Shown: positions 32,785 through 45,805, counted from the first letter of the stretch. The stretch: 64,000 nt of DNA from Perkinsus olseni (GCA_013115135.1 JABANP010000200.1:24317-88316), one strand, 5' to 3'. Notes: generated from the sequence alone by a model not told the origin. Numbers and translations are program-made.

Positions 32785-33598
32785 CCACTAATCAGCGTTG
32801 TCCAGGCTCCCGAGGAACGGTATGCTCAAATCCTGAGACACCTGCGTGACGGCCCTGTGGTGAAACTGGGAGTATCCCCTATTCACGGTGTTGGAGTATT
32901 TGCTGTTACTGCCATATCATCGGGCATCGATCCTTTCCGAGTAGTATCGCGACTATCTCTCTTCAATCCCCGGTGAAATCACACGCAGGCTGCTGTCAGT
33001 GAGGGGTCTAAAGGTTCTGACGACCAATACGAGATTGTATCTGATAAAGAGTTGTTGGAGGTCTCTCCGGTAGGCTGTTAAGGCGGTCCCTCTCCGAGCT
33101 GATATACTCCTCAGGAAGTCAGAGAGCTTTGCTTCAGCTTCTTTGCGCCGTTTACCACTACTGAAGACGACTACAGTCCGGAAGTTGGGGAAGACGGAAA
33201 AATTTACCCAGTCAATGCTACCGGTAGAACCGGGAGTGGCGTGGGAGTATGGTCACTGCCTTGTAGTAGGGCTGAACACTTTGGACGTGTCGTGGTACCT
33301 CAACCATTCTGAATGTCATTCTAATGTGGAGCTTGTCGAAGTAGTAGTCGAAGGTGCTTGGGAGTGGACAGCTGAGCCTGCTTGTATGTAGCCAAAGGGT
33401 CCTGGAGAGTTCAACACCTACCGGACGAAGCGAGACATCCAAGCAGGCACGGTGAGGGGCGGTGCTGTTGCTCACTAATGATCAGCTCAGGGGAGGAGCT
33501 TACGATAGACTACCACCAGTTGGGAGAGGCCTACTATAATAGAGTTATGGAAGCCCCTGTGCATGACGCGGAGAGACGAGCCAGCCGGGATGATCAGT
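32785..33598 (+). CDS. SET-domain protein (likely lysine methyltransferase)
   Basis: Coherent SET domain once short introns are removed. Exon from about 32785: RYAQILRHLRDGP then VSPIHGVGVFAVTAISSG (SET start G-G-FA---I--G). A linker (SDDQYEIVSDKELLEVSP) is followed by an intron of about 45 nt, then REL-CFSFFAPF. A 44-nt intron splits NAT from VGLNTLDVSWYLNHSECHSNVELVE (family NHSC-PN, with Ser-Glu-Cys here). A 51-nt intron removes an in-frame TAG at 33389, then FNTYRTKRDIQAG and, after about 45 nt, ELTIDYHQLGEAYYN (family GEEL--DY). Stop at 33596-33598. Exon phases agree at each junction. The join after GIDPF and the start codon are not resolved. Protein methyltransferase activity is family knowledge; target unknown. 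Confidence 0.6.
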
Positions 33599-33758
33599 GA
33601 TTTAGCTGCTGCAGGTGATAGGCATGTCTATCGGAAAATGCTGTACTATTGATGATACTTTGCACTCTCTTTCTCCCTTACCTGATATTTGCGTTGGACA
33701 TGAACAATCAGGGTTTGGGATCGCGAGTCGATGGCACCGGGATAGACGGTAGTGTATA

Positions 33759-36700
33759 ATGGCTAAGAAGGACAAGAAGACCGCGGCGTTGGAGAAGGCG
33801 GCACGAAAAGAAGCGAAGAAGAACAAGCAGGCCGAGAAGGCTAATAAAGGGGCGACGAAGAAGTCCAAGAGGGTAGTGCCACGGGGCAGCACGATTACTC
33901 GTTACCCCATCGGTTGTGAGGCGGTTGACTGTATTGGCCGAGAAGTGTCGAATCATCTCAGGAGCTTGCCGCTGCAGGAGAGGAAGATATTGAGGTCTTG
34001 CTCAACCGAATGGACAACGACCCCAAGACTAGGGAGGTAGTACTGAGGGGAGACTTTTTAGTTTCACCTTGAGGCTCTCCTTGAAGCATCGATATGAGAA
34101 ACCTGTCTCGGTGAATGATTTCTTCGCTGATCTGAACTTGGTGCAGTTTGGCCAAGCGTAAAGGTGGCTAATGTGTCCTCTACTATGCCGCATATACTCC
34201 TCCCGGACGTTGACGAAGAAATACTTGTGCGTCGTTCCATTTAGTTGGAAGGACAGAAGAAGGTTCGAACGGAAGTGTTGGAGGCCCCTCCCTCCCCTCG
34301 GCTGAATATGTCAATGACCGTCACCAACAGTGGCGATGTCCTCGTTTTGGCGGCGAGTAAGTCGCTGCTGGTCCTGCGCTGAATGAGAACCTGTGATCCC
34401 ACGTCCTTCTAGGTTCTTCGACGGAGATCGTCAAACTGTTTATAATGATACCTTCCGGTGGGACATAGATAAGGGAGAATGGAAGAAGGTAGTAGCAGCA
34501 GGCGCTGACGTCAACCTTCACCGGCCATTCGGGTCGACACTATTCGAGCGTTAGTAGAGGGCTCCTTGGGAATGCCGCTGCCCAAGGCAGTGGAATGAGA
34601 ATCCTCGCATGATGGGAAGAACACGCTGATACCACCGGAGTTTGGTGGCGAAGAGGATGATTTTTTTCTCCTTTCTCGGGATCTTAGCCCCACCATGGTC
34701 GAATTGATGCTACTTATGCTCTTGGAGTCTTCGGACAGTGTGGTTACGTTCTCGAGGGATTCCACCGTCTATTGCGTCGGAGTATATGTTTTCAGATCGA
34801 GCCTCCAGTGTCTCCGAAGCCTCGCTGCGCTCATCAAGCCGTCTTGGTTAACAACAGATACGTCTACATCTTCGGTGGCGAGTTCTCGACTGTTTCACAG
34901 GTCGGCAGTGGGGCGCAGCTTCGCTCAGAGGACACCATCTTTCCGTAGTTCCATCACTACCGCGACCTCTGGCGGTTTGACCTCAAGACCAACTTGTGGG
35001 AGGAGATCAAGGCTACGGGAGATCGACCATCGCAGAGATCGGGCCACCGAATGCTGGTCGGATGACGGTTGTTCGTAGCAGCCTTCCGACCATTAGGGCT
35101 CCTCAGGTGTGGAAGGGATACATTATCCTCTTTGGTGGCTTCTATGATACTTTCCGCGAGTGCAAGTACTTCAACGACTTGCACATGTTCAACATTACCG
35201 AGGAGAAGTGGTACAAGGTTGACTTCTCCAGTGTTCCCTCGCTTAACTTGCCGGCGCCTCGGGTGAGTTGGAAGGAGGGAAGGCCTCAGAAGGGATGGCG
35301 GCCTTGGATTCTTCAGGGTGGTTGTCTGTTCTTCGTGCACCCCCAAGCGGACATGGCATACCTTTACGGTGGCTATAGCCGTGACACTAAGCAGAACGCG
35401 ACCAGTGGCACTGAGCACACGTAATTTCGTGGCGCGTGACGTATTTCCGGTGCCCCATAGCGGATGATATCATTGTCTTTCTCGTCGTCAGTGACATGTG
35501 GGCTTTAAACCTGAAGAATGCAGCTAATACGCTGAAGCCTACATGGGAGCGGTTGTCGAAAAAAGGTGCCTAGGAGGGCCGAGGGGTTCTCCGGTACTCG
35601 TGCTTCAGGTCCTGCACCATCCAAGCGGAGCGGTATGGCCTGTGCTGTTTACAAGAACCGTTGTCTCGTCTTCGGAGGAGTCACGGACGAGGATAAGCCT
35701 GGCTTGACTCTGGAGAGCCGCTTCTACAACGACCTCCACGCTTTTGATATGGAAAGAAAGAGGTTGGTCAGCGTATAGTGGTCAGTGGAGTTCCGCGCAT
35801 CCTCGGTGGTCATCAGGTGGTATGTGTTGGATTATAAGCTCGGTCAGAAGAAGCCTCAGGAGAAGAAGAGCCGACGGAACAAGGAGGGGAAGTCCAGCAA
35901 GGCCAACACCTCTACGTTTGCTGCATCCGTTTCGGTACCGCACTTGGGCGGGGCCTGTGAACCTCACTTCTCTGCTTTCCCGAAGGTCGTTTAACGAGGA
36001 TCTCACAGTGCTTTATTCCTGCTTAACTTAGGAAGATGAAGGCTGAGCAGCGTTCTTAGCGTCTTTTGTGGTGTCAGGATCCTACCGAGAGTCTCTCCGC
36101 GGAGGAAGAGGAAGATGAGACGGCGAAATTTGAATGGCAGTTCGAGTACGTGGATGAGAATGGACAGTTGGTGACGATGATAATTCCGGAAGAGGATCGG
36201 ACGTCTTCCGAGGAGAGTGATGAGGATCAGCGGACGCCGGCTGCTACTCCTACTGGGTATGCTTACTCCGTGACACATCGCAAACATGAAGTTTTGACTA
36301 TGCACCTCCTTTTGCAGGAGGGCTGAGGTAGAGGAGCCGATAGCGACGCCGGAGGTGCTGCGAGCTCGACGAGCAGAGGGGCTTGCGACTGTACAGGAGG
36401 AGGAGGCATGTCCGACGCTGATTGATGAGAAGGGTGGTAGCGGGATTGTTGTAGCTGGGGGGGGAGGCCATGGCGTGTCAGGTAGCGAAGAGAAGCAAGC
36501 AACACCAGAGGCTGGCGCTACCGGCGTTGGGAAGATGACGGCCGCTGAGGCTCTGAAGACGGGGAACGTAGATCTCCCTGTGGAGAGGATCAACTCCGCG
36601 CTGCTGGTGAAGGGTCACACGCTCATCGTGTACGGAGGACTGCGAGAGGTGGGCGGCATTGATGGTCTTGGTGGGGCAAGGTGTGGCCGTCTTCAGTATG

Positions 36701-37835
36701 GCGACCGAGAAGTGACTTTCGACGACTGCTGGTCTTTGGATCTTCGACAGAGGACGAAGTGGACCTGTCTGCTCAAGGGAACCATGAGTGAGCAGAAATG
36801 GATGGGTGAGTCGTGGTCGGGCGAGGAGCTCGGCTGGGATATCAGAGCAGGTTCTGATGACGAGCTGTCTGATGATGATGAGGGAGAGGAGGGGGACGGG
36901 GACCTCGATGATGCTGACTGGAGCAGCTCCGGTGAAAGCAGCGACGATGACGAGGAGGAGGTTGAGGAAGTGGAGCAGCAGCAGCAGCAGGAGGAGAAGA
37001 AAAAGAAGGTATCGTGTTGTCCTCTGAGGGTTGATGATGATGGTGGTGGTTGGCAAGAATGGTCGTCAGGCCTCTCGGAAGTCGGCGAAGTTACGGGAGA
37101 GGATGGAGGATATACGCTCCCAGTGGGATCTCAAGGAGGAGTATACGCCTCGACTCGAGGAGAGCCTTAGGGACTTCGCTAAACGGTAGGGATGGCTGAG
37201 TGACGCGGTCGGCGAGGCATCGTCGTGTAGGACCATGGATCATTGGGCCGAGGTGCAAGAGGCTAAGATGATAGAGGAGGCCAAGGGGTCGGGGGACATG
37301 GACAATGCTGAGCTTAGGAGGGCTATAATGGACAGGAAGGAAGTCCGGAGGTGGGCGCTCTCAGGGGCCGATTGTACTCGTCCGATCGAAAGAGCGCAGA
37401 GTCGCTATCATCTCATTGCCGTGCCGCTACTGTGATGCATGTCTCCAGGTTGGCATTCTCCCTTGGCTGAGGAGCGGTACAACGAAGTCAGAGATGTGCT
37501 GGTCGAGTTGAAGGAGATGGAGGAAGAACAAGCAGTAGGCTGCCTGCGTGTGGATCATTACTGCACGGCCGTCTTGCCGTGCTTCTTTGGGGCCTCTGCA
37601 GTTCACGTCCGGCATACGATCAGCTGCGTGATTCATTTCAGAGAGATCTTGCAATCTTTTACTGTGGATTGCCGTAGCGTCAGGCTATGCGCTTCGGTGT
37701 TCTCGCCGGAATCCTCGTCTCGACTTGGATTCGTTGTTTCAAATTCTCGTCTGTTGTCAGGCGTGCGAGGAGGATGATGATACTCACCATCATCATCACC
37801 ACCACCATAAGCATAAAGAGTGGCAAGAGCGGTAG
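33759..37835 (+). CDS. KLHDC4: Kelch-repeat protein, KLHDC4 family
   Basis: Matches KLHDC4 from end to end. Lys-rich start (MAKKDKKTAALEKAARKEAK), then ELAAAGEEDIEVLLNRM, PPSPRLNMSMTVTNSGDVLVL, FFDGDRQTVYNDTFRWDI, KPRCAHQAVLVNNRYVYIFG, FHHYRDLWRFDLKTNLWEEI, PSQRSGHRML, WKGYIILFGGFYDTFRECKY, YFNDLHMFNI, CLVFGGVTDEDK, FYNDLHAFDM, a basic linker (KKPQEKKSRRNK), FEYVDENGQLVTMI, INSALLVKGHTLIVYGGL and VTFDDCWSLDL. Acidic and low-complexity tail from 36.85 kb, then EESLRDFAKR and LAEERYNEVRDVLVELKEME, the conserved C-terminal block. The last exon is His-rich and ends at the TAG at 37833-37835. About ten short introns; a longer one (about 34550-34795) interrupts the second Kelch unit. Molecular role in the cell is poorly known for the family. 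Confidence 0.85.
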
Positions 37836-38317
37836 CAAGAAGGAGAAAAAATGAATAACCTTACGTGGCCAGAACTGTCTGTTCCCCTTCCTTCGAACGT
37901 TTCTTCTTACGTTTGTTTCCTCACAGTCGCCTCTGTTCTTGGTTTGAGTGAATGTTGTCATCGGACGTCTGCGAGTGTCCTCGGTACCTCAACCTCGGGT
38001 ATGCTAGCACGGCCATAGGCTTATCTTTCTCAAGCTCTTCCTTCCCCCGCTCCCGCTGAGTTCGGCAAGTGGTTCGAGGCCTGGGTTCTGTTTCCTCATG
38101 CGGCCCTAGATGTCAACTCCGCAATATCTTCTAGCTTCTTCCTGCGCTGGTCGCTGCGCTACGAACGAAATCGAGAATGCCAATAACCGGGGTTTCTATA
38201 TCCCGAGCGCTGCGCTGTTTCTGCTGGACTGGGTAGCTGTTCAGAGATTGTAGCTAGTACCGCAGTGGACCGACTGCTGAGCAGGGAGTTGTCTTTCACT
38301 TACGCACAGCACACTGG
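37836..38317. other. intergenic region, nothing recognised
   Basis: About 480 bp between KLHDC4 and the first helical-repeat gene. No open frame of note; part of it may belong to the 5' end of the next gene, whose start is not firmly fixed. Confidence 0.35.
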
Positions 38318-39971
38318 ATGATTCCGGAACTCCGGGGAGTTCACGTCGAGAAGCTACTGCAGATCATCGCTTCGACCTCATCTTCAACCTTGACGCAATC
38401 TGAGTATGTGTACCTCACCGTGGCCCTCAATCGAGCTTCGAAGGCTGCAAGTCGCCCTAGATCGGGAGAATGGGAGGACACTGTGGGCGAGTGGCTCCGC
38501 AATCACGCCGGCCGCATGCCGGTCCGTCAAGCAACTCTGACGATGAATGCATTGGCCCGGGCAGGAGCGGGGGATTCTTGTGGTTGGATAGGAGAGTCTC
38601 TGAAGGCTCTACTGGAGCACACCGGCGACCTAGTGGCGCAGGACCTATCACTGGCCCTCAATGCAGCCGCAAAAGTGTTGGCGGATGAAAACAAACGCCC
38701 TGCTGGAGGCGTACCAGAAGAGGTCTTGTCTCTGTGCGAGGAAGTCCTCTCCCGCGCCCTCCCTCGACTCGCAAAGGATCTCTCCCCACAGGGGTTTGCT
38801 AACGTAAGATGCTGGTTTGCCCATTATGGCTGCTGTCGCCGAGTCGGAAGTTCCTCAGGTCCTGCACGCATGCGCTAAGCTGAAGATCCGCCCCTCAGCT
38901 CTAATAGTTGTAGAAAAGTTTTGTATCAGCCCACTGCTGAGAGGATCCGATTCATCGAACCCTCTCTTGGGGATGAACCGCCAAGAGCTGTCTCTCCTTA
39001 TCTACTCCCTTTCTCGTCTCTTTCCTCCGTCGAATGGCTCGGTTAGAGCAGTATTCGAGTTCGCGGCACCCATAGTCACCAGCAACGAGAGTCTTAAGGG
39101 CATGCAAGTGTCCGAGTTAGCGATGATACTGCATTCCTTCGAGAAGGCTAACTTTATTCCGGAGGATGGAATTATCAAACGACTGAGCTACTTCACTGCG
39201 CCTGTCGTCGATAAGATGAGCATCGCCGAGCTGGCCAATGTTGGCAAGTTCTTCGTCGGCTGCGGAGCTCCGGACTACTCTTTTCTCATGGAGTGTTCGA
39301 GGCGTCTTCGTTGTATACCCGAGCACCAACTCCGCTCCGCCCAGAATTTGTCCCTGTTGATGGGAATTTACGCCAAGGCTCTGGTCAGAGACGTGCCATT
39401 GGTTTGCGGAGTGCTGCTCGCTGCCTTCATGTCATGCGAGAACCCAGACCCTCCCTCCGTCGCCCGAACGCTACTGGCAATTTCTCGACTGGACTTGGTC
39501 AGAAACATCGACAAGTCCCACAGACAGAACCTTCTGCGGCTCGCCCGGAGAAGTTTGGCGAGCTCGGATCAGCATTCCCTTGTGTGTCTTGCATATGCTC
39601 TTTGTACTCCCGGTTGGGATATCGACATTGGGCTGTTACACGATTCTCTGTTGTTGGCTGCTGAACCTCTGGTCCTGCATAAAGCAACGTTTGGACCTCA
39701 GCTCGCTGTTGCTATGCAAGTTGCAGGGATCACCTCGGAGCTCACTCTGCGGCAGTTGAGGTCGCTATCGTGGCTCTGGGATGCATCCACCGATGTATCT
39801 CGATCTGGCGAAGGCCTCGATGCTCTGCGACTGTCGGCCGTGCAAGAGGAGGTTACACTTACCGTTCAACGAGTTTTGATCGATGATGGCGATGCAACGC
39901 TCGAGAGGGAAGCTCTAGTTAATGACATCTGGGGATGTGACTTACTGATAAAGAGTTCTTCCCATGGATGA
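38318..39971 (+). CDS. helical-repeat protein 1, organelle RNA-binding type
   Basis: Two exons joined by a 40-nt intron (about 38802-38841, donor GTAAGA, acceptor CCGAG) that restores frame as GFAN/SEVPQVLHACAKL. The protein consists of repeated alpha-helical pairs of about 37 residues with LS-LIYSLSRL, ELAMILHSFEKA, ELANVGKFFVGCG, LSLLMGIYAKA and VARTLLAISRLDL. This pattern fits the OPR/HPR-like helical repeats of organelle RNA-binding proteins in apicomplexans and relatives. The C-terminus (VNDIWGCDLLIKSS) lines up with the second gene, whose WGCDMLV segment resembles the start of a RAP domain; a full RAP domain is absent. No clear targeting peptide at the chosen start, so a 5' exon may be missing. 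Confidence 0.55.
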
Positions 39972-40078
39972 TGGTGTTTCTGACGCTGTTTCCGAAGTAT
40001 GCGGTTGGTGTTTGAGTTCCCTGCCCCTCGGGTCATTTGAAATCTTCAGGGTACTCGCCCGATCACTGAGAACCCTCA

Positions 40079-41720
40079 ATGGTAACCGCTTGCTCCGTCT
40101 TCCGCGAGACACTTACGGCCATGGGGGCTCGAAGAGCTATTGAGAAGGCTTGGCGTGGCCCACCTCTCTTGAGGCTGATCTCCTCTTGTGCTGCGCGACC
40201 GAACATCGCCAGTCCGATGGGTCAGGTAGCGGGAGATCGACAGAGTAGGTTAGGAAACCTCAAGTTCGAGCTCTTGTCGAAGGCGTGCGGGGTATTCCGC
40301 GATCTATCGAAGACCGGGGAGAACAAGATGGAAGAGAAGACAATTTCGAGCGGGTGGGAGTCTTATCTTTTCGAGGCTGCTTCCAAGGGCATCTTGCCTG
40401 GACTGGATATGGCGGAGTGGGCTGAAGTGAGTTTCGCCTGTGGCATCTCCTCGGATGCTTTTCGGGATACTTCCTCGTCGATCCTCTATAATATGTGCAT
40501 CTTCTCAGATTCTCCGTGCGAGTGGTACGAGATCGGCATCCACAGAGATGAGAGGTTTTCTTGAGCGTCATTTCATGTTGCCAGTCGTCAAGGCGAGAAC
40601 GAAGATCGAAGCCGAGGTGGCACTCTCGTTTGTGTCCTCGCTCGCGAATATTTATCGAAGGAGCACTCCGCAGCTGAACGCTTTCCTCAACAGGGTTTGT
40701 GCTGACATGTCGTCTGCCAGAAAATTCGGGTCTTTCTCGAAAGTTGAGCTAATTGCCTTCGTCTCTGCACTCGGAAGGTGTGGTTACACGCCCGAAGCGA
40801 TCGTGATGATGAACATTGGAAGTGTTCTGAGACGTCGGGTGGACGAGCTCGACTTCGCTGACTGTGCTGCGGTTTTCAAGTTCTACTCGCGCTGTAAGCA
40901 TGCTGATGACACACTCTTCAAGATGCTTCAAGCGCGTCTGAGGTCAACCCATGTCGAATTCGATCAAGCTGTGGCTCCTTCTCTGCTATCATCTCTTGCA
41001 CACTTGAGATTGGTGGATGACGGGGACTTCGTTGCAAGATCGATAGTACCGCAGCTGATGGATTCGGGAAAGTTGTCATCCGAAGGTTGCGTTCGAGTTG
41101 TCATCGCCTTGACCAAGCTCGACATCGTGCGTGCTCTGCGACCGGGTGACCGTGAGTCGCTGCTCGCCCTTGCAGCCGAAAGTGCGCAGGTCTGCAACCT
41201 TCGGAGCATTTCGGCTCTGTGCTATAACCTTTGTCAATCGTCATGGGGAGGGGAAGGATTGCCAGTCATTCGTAAAGCACTAGAGCGGCTGTATTGGAAT
41301 CTGGAGCAGATGGCTGAGGAGACTATTGCTAGACAGATCGGTATCTCGATACAAGCACTGGACTGGACTCGTTTGGATGCTGAGTCACTCCGTTGTCTTC
41401 TGAGGCTGCGAGTGTCGAGCGAAGCAGCACTCAATGCGCTACCGCGAGTGGCTGAGCCGCGACTCTCAGGGATTCACGGAGAAGTGAGGGCTGCACTGAA
41501 GAGTATGGGCATACCGAAGCTTTTTGAGAACGAAGTGAAGATCGATGCTTTCTGGGGCTGTGACATGCTTGTTACACTGGTTTCTGAGGTTCGGTATCCG
41601 ATTAGTCTTGCGTTCACCTGTGGTGACAACAATGACCTGCGCTGCGCCAATGATACCACTAGCACTGACAAAATAGCACGGATGATGATGAGCAAGGCAT
41701 GTAATACGATGGAGATTTGA
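40079..41720 (+). CDS. helical-repeat protein 2, tandem paralogue with partial RAP-like end
   Basis: Begins MVTACSVFRETLTAMGARRA, basic and hydroxylated like a mitochondrial leader. Exon 1 ends MAEWAE; an 84-nt intron (about 40426-40509, GTGAGT to TTCTCAG) joins in frame to ILRASGTRS. Exon 2 holds helical repeats (VALSFVSSLANIYRR, ELIAFVSALGRCGY, DCAAVFKFYSRCKH, APSLLSSLAHLRL, CVRVVIALTKLDIV, SISALCYNLCQSSW). The C-terminus, IHGEVRAALKSMGI then VKIDAFWGCDMLVTL, looks like the first half of a RAP domain (V---L---GI---DI), but the AIEVDGP part is not seen. Same strand and order as gene 1, 107 bp downstream. A copy of its last 430 bp lies at 46.87 kb. RNA binding in an organelle is inference. 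Confidence 0.6.
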
Positions 41721-43587
41721 ACTCACCGACTTGAACCGGACGAACTGCGTGAGTGTGAGTTCGAAGGCCAACGCCCGAGAACCGGCTTAGTCAGGCTAGT
41801 AAAGATTAGCTGAGGATAGCTTGAGAAGGGTTAGTTACATCAAGCCTTAATGAACTTATAGTTCATGAAGCCAGGAATGTAGCACTCACACATAAGGGTG
41901 AGATAAACCCGAGGCGCGTCCTTCCCTCTCGGCAGAAGCAGCTGTCACAATGCAGATGCTGTGCACTACAGAGGACACTAGGTCTTCCGACAGTGTGCCG
42001 ACCACATGCATCATCTCCGAGACTCGAACTATCTCATACCGAGGCTGAACACTGTCAATTGCAACCTCTGTAGGTGACTGCAAGTGCTCTCTCATATCAT
42101 TTGTTTTCAGCATTCGCTTTCTTTTTGAAGGCCAGCTGAAGTGGGAGCAGAGGCTCACAGTAATTTTGCCATATCTGTACCTCGGTTCGCACAGATTGCT
42201 ATTCGCCTAAAAGTTTGAAGAGCTGCAGCGCCCATCAGGCCGTAGACTTTCTCCTGATTAATGCGCTGCTACATTTAAGGTTTAGCACCCTTCAGGAGTC
42301 TTCATTATGTTCAGAAATAAGGGCTGCTCTACTGGTCATCAGTGATCACATCCAGTCTGGCACTGGGTTCTAAATAACACAATTGGCCCACAAGGAAGTC
42401 AAAACAGTGGCGTACCTCGGAAATGGGAACTAATTATAAGAAACGAATAAGGATCTTTGTTTCCGAAGGAGATATCTCGCCGGGAAGGACGTGTTTCTGA
42501 GGACGTCAATTTTGTGGATTTGCAAGCCGCAATAATTGTGCACGAGTTATCTTGGGTCGTGTACCTCCAAGAGAACAGCATATCTTACCACCAGGGTTCT
42601 ATAATATAAACTTAACATTATATAAACCCTGCCTAGCTGCAAACTTGAACCTGGGAAGCTCCCAGCATAACGCAAACCAGTTGGAAACCGGTCCTGCAGT
42701 TCACATGTATCATGTAACATGACATGCTGCAATCCCGTGATTTCTAAATCAACGTAGACCCATCCTAGACAGGTATCACCCAACCAGTTCTCGGGTCTGT
42801 GACTGTCTCTCCTTCCCGGTTGCTCGACCATTTGCAACACGTGCTGTGTCCCATCTACTTCAGAGGACCGTTTCCATCCGCACAGCCGCATCATTTCAGC
42901 CCTGCACGACCCTACGCGGCATTGAATTCAGCTCAGGGAGATTTCCGCGCCCGCTCAGCTGGATCTACTGCGGGAGACTCCCGCCGGGAGCCGAGCCGTT
43001 CCAAACTCGAGCTTCCAATTGTCGCGTTCACGCACGCGCGCACCGCTGGTGGGGCTTCAGGTAAAAGGGGCGGTGAATCGCACCAGTTGCCGCCTTTGGT
43101 CCGGTACCGCTAGCGTCCACGCTTCTTCTCATTCCCTAGCGAACCCGAGTGATGAAGGGCCGAAGGTTGAGGCCGATTCATTCCTTCTCCGGCCCGATGT
43201 CATTCCGGTGGAGGGAAGAGGACAGGGACAAAGACAAGGACTTTTCTTCTGAGAAGAGCTCCTCTGCTGCATCAGTGCATCAGTGCAGGGCCCTTCGTGT
43301 TAAATGAATCAGTCTTACTCTTCTTATGGTTTAGTAAACGAGTAGCAAACCAGGTTTACGGAGTCGATAATCCGGCAGCACTAGTTCGAATCGCTGTACT
43401 ATTATCTGCCATCACTAGGTCACGGTAGCAGCTACGGGGACGTCCTGTGGCTAGCACCTAGCTTCGTTACTCTCCCAGGCGCCAAAGGCCAGCGGCTTGC
43501 CGCCAGACCCCCGGGCGGGTTCCTCGAAACTCACCGCGTTGTAAATTCGTTTCTGTTTGGCTAGTTGTTAAGTCTTGACGAGTCGTG
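41721..43587. other. spacer upstream of family F copy 1
   Basis: No supported gene. The whole stretch has a diverged counterpart at 47273-49118 (for example TCAAGCCTTAATGAACTTATAGTTCATGAAGCC in both, interrupted by small indels), showing the extent of the segmental duplication. The last 60 bp (GCCAGTTGTTAAGTCTTGAC-type) precede every family F start and probably belong to the promoter or 5' UTR. A tRNA-like CTAGTTCGAATCGC stretch lies near 43388. Confidence 0.5.
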
Positions 43588-45211
43588 ATGATCCAACTAA
43601 CTATTCTAAGCATCATTTACGCTGTCCACGCGGAGTTCACGGGTAGGGCGGCGGTCTTCCATGCTACGACGACGAACCTTTGCAATAAAGATGTGAAGGA
43701 CGCTCATGGCAATCCCGTCCCCTGTGGCAAATCTCGAGCTAGAGAGACTCTCGGGTTGACGTTGCCTGGTATGGAGGACGGTTCTCTCACTACAAGGGAG
43801 CATATCATTATTGCTAAAGACGGCAACGTGAGGGTCAAAGCCATGCCAAGCCGCCCCTATCAGTATTTCATGTACACCGAGACTCCGAAGAACGTCAAAC
43901 TTCATCAGCTGTACAACCACCAAGCCATCGCCCTCGCCGACAGTACGCCCGAGTTCGAAGCGCAGCGCCTCTACGGTGCTGGGCTGAGTGAAGATGGTTG
44001 GACTGACGAAGGCATGACCAATCTCGACGGCAAAACGTTACACAGGTGGACCAAGCGAGGGCCACAGGGCCTCGATAAGGCCTCTGGCTTCAATTACACA
44101 GCCGTCTATCAGACTTGTACGCACCCTGATGTTTGGACGTTCTATACCGACTCAGATGACTCAGCACCTGTGAAGCTGGTCGGGTCTAACTCCTTCTGCA
44201 ACAAGGCCTTGAGAGTTACAGAGTACTCCAACTACCGCACTTTGGATGAAACGCTCACTGTGGAGGACTCTATCAAAGAAGTGCACACCATGTATGGTAT
44301 CGGGTCTCGTATATTATCTGTTGGAGAGAGTCAGGAGGTTCCCAAAGTATGTGAAGATCTCCTGGGGGCTCCCTACGTGTGTGAGTCTGAACGGGAGTTC
44401 TTCGGAGACGGTCAAGAGGTTGATTGGATACCTTCTGGCAGGAGGATGCGTGGAGCTACAGAGAGCCAGGATATCATCCCGTACTTCGACGTTGCCGAGG
44501 GCACTGCGGCTTATACGTTCTTCCATCACCAATATGAGAGGCGCCTCCTTCAACTGCTCAAATTTGAGTTCCCCAGCAATTGCAACAACACCGGTGGAAC
44601 ATCTGCTCTGAACTTCTGCCTCTTCGTCGCCGTCGATGCGACTTTGTCGACTTACACGCTGAAGGCAGGGCTGACGTTTGTTGATGTCAATGATAAGAAC
44701 AAAAAGGCTTTCCTCTTCGTCGATGTTGTAATCGGCAAGGATCAGGGACAGCCTGTTCTAAAGTTGGAGGTCGTGGCCCAGGGATCAGTCACGGTGTGGC
44801 AGATGGGCGAAGGAGTCAGTTTAAGTATCGTAGTGTCGATTCAGGGCAAGGCCTCGGATGATACAGCAAAAAAATATATTCACGGCAGAAATGCAAATAT
44901 CGGTTTCATTCAATGTGAATCTCCCCGTGGTCGGAAGCATCATGGACTGCACTGTCTATGCAAAGATTGGTATCACAGCGGCTCCGAACAACGTTATCAC
45001 GGCCTATGGTGAGATCGGTGCAAGCATATCCCTGCTCGTTGCTGGTGCTGGTGCTGGTGTTAACATCAAGGGGAACACGCTCAACAACCAGCCTAACACG
45101 TGGGCTTTCAAGTCGGAGGTATTCTTGACCGCGTGGGTGAACATCCTCGTATGGAGCGACAGCTGGAGATGGTCTTGGGAGATCTGGCATGCTAGCCCAG
45201 TCTATTTCTGA
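43588..45211 (+). pseudogene. family F secreted protein, copy 1 (frameshift in A-run)
   Basis: Same 540-aa frame as copy 3 from the ATG at 43588. Signal peptide MIQLTILSIIYAVHA, then EFTGRAAVFHATTTNLCNKD. Frame is open to about 44865, where ACAGCAAAAAAATATATTC replaces ACGGCCCAGAAGATATTTC and adds one A. The frame then stops at 45012, while the original frame continues open to the TGA at 45209-45211 (FNVNLPVVGSIMDCTVY onward). The single extra base in an A7 run could be a sequencing error. Otherwise very similar to the other copies. Confidence 0.75.
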
Positions 45212-45805
45212 AAACAATCCTAAATCCCAACAAAGGTCCCGAGTCTACACTACTAACTCCATGATCACTGCTACCAAAGTTATTTTCGAATTATTCCGAT
45301 TCTAAACCTTGCTGCTCCTCCTCACTGCGCGGAAGGTCTAAGGAAGGGACGATGCCCATGCGAAGCTCAGCTGCTTGGTCTCCCACTTTGTTGATTCTCT
45401 AATGCCTATTTTCGATTTATTAGACTTGGCCACTTAAAAGAGGGCACTGCTCCCATTCGCTATTTCTCTCGAAGGAGTTAGTGCACCATACTTGTAGTTA
45501 CACCACGCCGACGCTTTGGGCGTGGACGTGGACTCCTCACCGATATCCCGTGTAATATCTCTTGTCAAGTCATCTTACCGTAAGATTCTTACGGATGAAC
45601 TTTGTTAACCGATCGAGTAACCTCATTATAATCATTATGATGAAACGATGATTGTCATATAATTTCGACGTCGTAGTCAGCCTGGTGGAGGCCGTATTCT
45701 TGAAATCAGACCTGCTTATATGAGCTATATGAGCTTTCCATATACCAGACAAGATGAGATCTCAAATGCTTAGGCGGTTGGGTTGAGTCAATACTAAGTT
45801 GTAAA

